From NCBI GenBank assembly GCA_034519525.1, contig JAXHOJ010000034.1:36488-100487 (forward strand): 64,000 bases of DNA. The letters run 5' to 3'. This document shows positions 62,921 through 64,000 of this stretch, in pieces. The notes below the pieces were generated by a model. It did not search any database. It saw only the letters and a list, made by a program, of their open reading frames with translations, and had not been told where the DNA came from. This stretch comes from Gemmobacter sp034519525 (lineage in GTDB: Bacteria; Pseudomonadota; Alphaproteobacteria; Rhodobacterales; Rhodobacteraceae). Position 1 is the stretch's first letter. Each line of letters begins with the position of its first letter. A program made the position numbers and the translations under genes.

Positions 62921-64000
62921 ATGCGCAATTTCGAACTGCCCGGCCGCTCTGCGGTCTTTGCCCGCAACGGTATGTGCGCCACGTCGCATCCGCTGGCCGC
63001 CAAGGTCGCCGTGGATATCCTGCAGGCGGGCGGCAATGCCGCAGATGCGGCGGTGGCGGGCGCGATCCTGCTGGGCATCTGCGAACCACAGATGAGCGGG
63101 ATTGGCGGTGATTGCTTCATCCTGCTGAAACCCGCGGGGGAAGAGCGGGTGATCGGCCTCAATGGTTCTGGCACGGCGCCTGCCGCACTCTCTGCCGATG
63201 CCCTGCGCGCCAAGGGCCTGGCCGCCATGCCCATCTACGGCATCGACACCGTCACCCTGCCCGGCGCCATGGATGCCTTTTGCCGCCTGAACGCCGATTG
63301 GGGCCGCGCGCCCCTGGCCGATCTGCTGGCCCCCGCCATCCGCTATGCCGACGAAGGCGTGCCCATCGCGCCCCGCGTCGCGCGGGATTGGGCCGAAGAT
63401 GCGGGCGTGTTGCAGGGCGATGCCCGCCGGTTCTATCTGCAGGATGGTCAGGCGCCGCGCATCGGCCAGATCTTCCGCGCGCCCGGTCAGGCCGAGGTGC
63501 TGCGCCGTGTGGCCGCCGAAGGCCGCGCCGGGTTTTACGAAGGTGCGGTGGCCGCAGATATGGTCGCCTCGCTGCAGGCCATGGGCGGCTGCCACACCGC
63601 GCAGGATTTCGCGGAGACCCGCAGCTTCTATACCGATCCGGTTTCGGCCCCATATCACGGCATCGAGCTGGTGGAACATCCGCCCAATGGGCAGGGCGCC
63701 ACGGCATTGCTGCTGCTCAACATCCTGAAACATTTCGATATTGCGGCCCTTGATCCCTTCGGCGCCCCCCGCGCCCATCTGGAGGCAGAGGCGTCAAAGC
63801 TGGCCTATGACGCCCGCAACCGCTTTCTGGCCGATCCCGATCACACCGCCCGGCTGGCCCATATGCTGGCGCCCGAAACCGCCGCACAGCTGGCCGCGCT
63901 GATAAACCCGCGTCAGGCCATGCCCGCCGCCGCCCCGCTGACCGAGGCGGTGCACCGCGACACCGTCTATATCACCGTGGTCGATGGCGCCGGGATGGCG
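62921..64000 (+). CDS. gamma-glutamyltransferase family protein (partial, right edge)
   Basis: Starting at ATG 62921 (MRNFELPGRSAVFARNGMCA; GAGGAAG upstream), the frame is open for 360 codons to the window end. The Ntn-hydrolase large-subunit features are ATSHPLAAKVAVDILQAGGN, AADAAVAGAILLGICEPQMSG, IGGDCFIL, GSGTAP and HPPNGQGATALLLLNIL. The autocleavage Thr and small subunit lie beyond the edge. There is no evident signal peptide, so a cytoplasmic GGT-like or acylase role is possible. The last visible residues DTVYITVVDGAGMA are close to the usual cleavage region. Confidence 0.88.
   Translation, partial: MRNFELPGRSAVFARNGMCATSHPLAAKVAVDILQAGGNAADAAVAGAILLGICEPQMSGIGGDCFILLKPAGEERVIGLNGSGTAPAALSADALRAKGLAAMPIYGIDTVTLPGAMDAFCRLNADWGRAPLADLLAPAIRYADEGVPIAPRVARDWAEDAGVLQGDARRFYLQDGQAPRIGQIFRAPGQAEVLRRVAAEGRAGFYEGAVAADMVASLQAMGGCHTAQDFAETRSFYTDPVSAPYHGIELVEHPPNGQGATALLLLNILKHFDIAALDPFGAPRAHLEAEASKLAYDARNRFLADPDHTARLAHMLAPETAAQLAALINPRQAMPAAAPLTEAVHRDTVYITVVDGAGMA

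Noticed and set aside
1..64000. tRNA or rRNA genes, prophage, insertion sequence or CRISPR-Cas
   Set aside because: No cloverleaf-like sequences with CCA ends, no transposase, integrase, capsid or cas genes were seen.

Overview
The window is chromosomal DNA from a GC-rich (roughly 65% by eye) alphaproteobacterium, almost certainly of the Rhodobacteraceae/Paracoccaceae. The evidence is the gene order rsmB - heparinase-like - purH - lspA - DUF3035/bamF - two M16 peptidases, an rpsO-pnp neighbourhood, a DUF1127 gene followed by hairpins with CCTCCTCCC loops (the CcsR/cuckoo sRNA arrangement known from Rhodobacter), and codon use dominated by G/C third positions. There are no rRNA genes, tRNA genes, CRISPR arrays, prophages or insertion sequences that I can see. 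It reads as an ordinary core chromosome with a few accessory insertions.

Layout. 0-9.4 kb: an alpha-2-macroglobulin (cut by the left edge), a hybrid histidine kinase, yaaA, recQ and yggT. 9.5-13.1 kb: a thioesterase, a UMF1-type transporter, the murein endopeptidase mepA and a queuosine-precursor transporter preceded by a preQ1-like pseudoknot. 13.1-13.5 kb: an unexplained transcript-like unit with an 18-codon ORF behind a perfect Shine-Dalgarno. 13.5-26.7 kb: arfB, a phosphotransferase, the NAD salvage pair pncA/pncB, trhO, a lipase, a nudix-greA/B-GNAT operon, an alpha-glucosidase, two MFS transporters, a capsule-type glycan gene and asd. 26.9-39.2 kb (mostly leftward): mutL-rmuC, the two-subunit M16 peptidase, bamF, lspA, purH, heparinase-like and rsmB, with gph facing them. 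39.3-44.3 kb: DUF1674, dapB, rbfA, a phosphodiester glycosidase, truB and an RTX protein. 44.5-48.1 kb: rpsO and pnp separated by an AT-rich foreign-looking gene. 48.1-53.4 kb: GT25, an L,D-transpeptidase, a Zur-box-controlled CobW GTPase, the DUF1127/CcsR stress RNA locus, a peroxiredoxin and a sulfotransferase. 53.5-64 kb: an aldehyde dehydrogenase, an AI-2E-family membrane protein with two small membrane genes, rluA, a homocysteine methyltransferase, a LysE exporter, a DeoR regulator, fRMsr, a STAS/anti-sigma pair and the start of a gamma-glutamyltransferase.

Functional links: pncA-pncB recycle nicotinamide; rbfA, truB, rpsO, pnp, rsmB, arfB, trhO and rluA serve ribosome, tRNA or RNA maintenance; asd and dapB belong to the lysine/diaminopimelate branch; mepA and the L,D-transpeptidase remodel peptidoglycan; yaaA, the peroxiredoxin, fRMsr and the CcsR RNAs are oxidative or heat stress functions.

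Sequence quality matters here. Many genes, including near-essential purH, pnp, mutL, pncB, rsmB and recQ, are split by single-base frameshifts (and pnp by one in-frame TAG), while the reading resumes cleanly in another frame. The breaks cluster at 0-3.6 kb and 33-38.3 kb and are almost absent from 16-25 kb and 55-64 kb. I interpret them as uncorrected read or assembly errors rather than pseudogenes, and I give whole-gene coordinates with the break positions.
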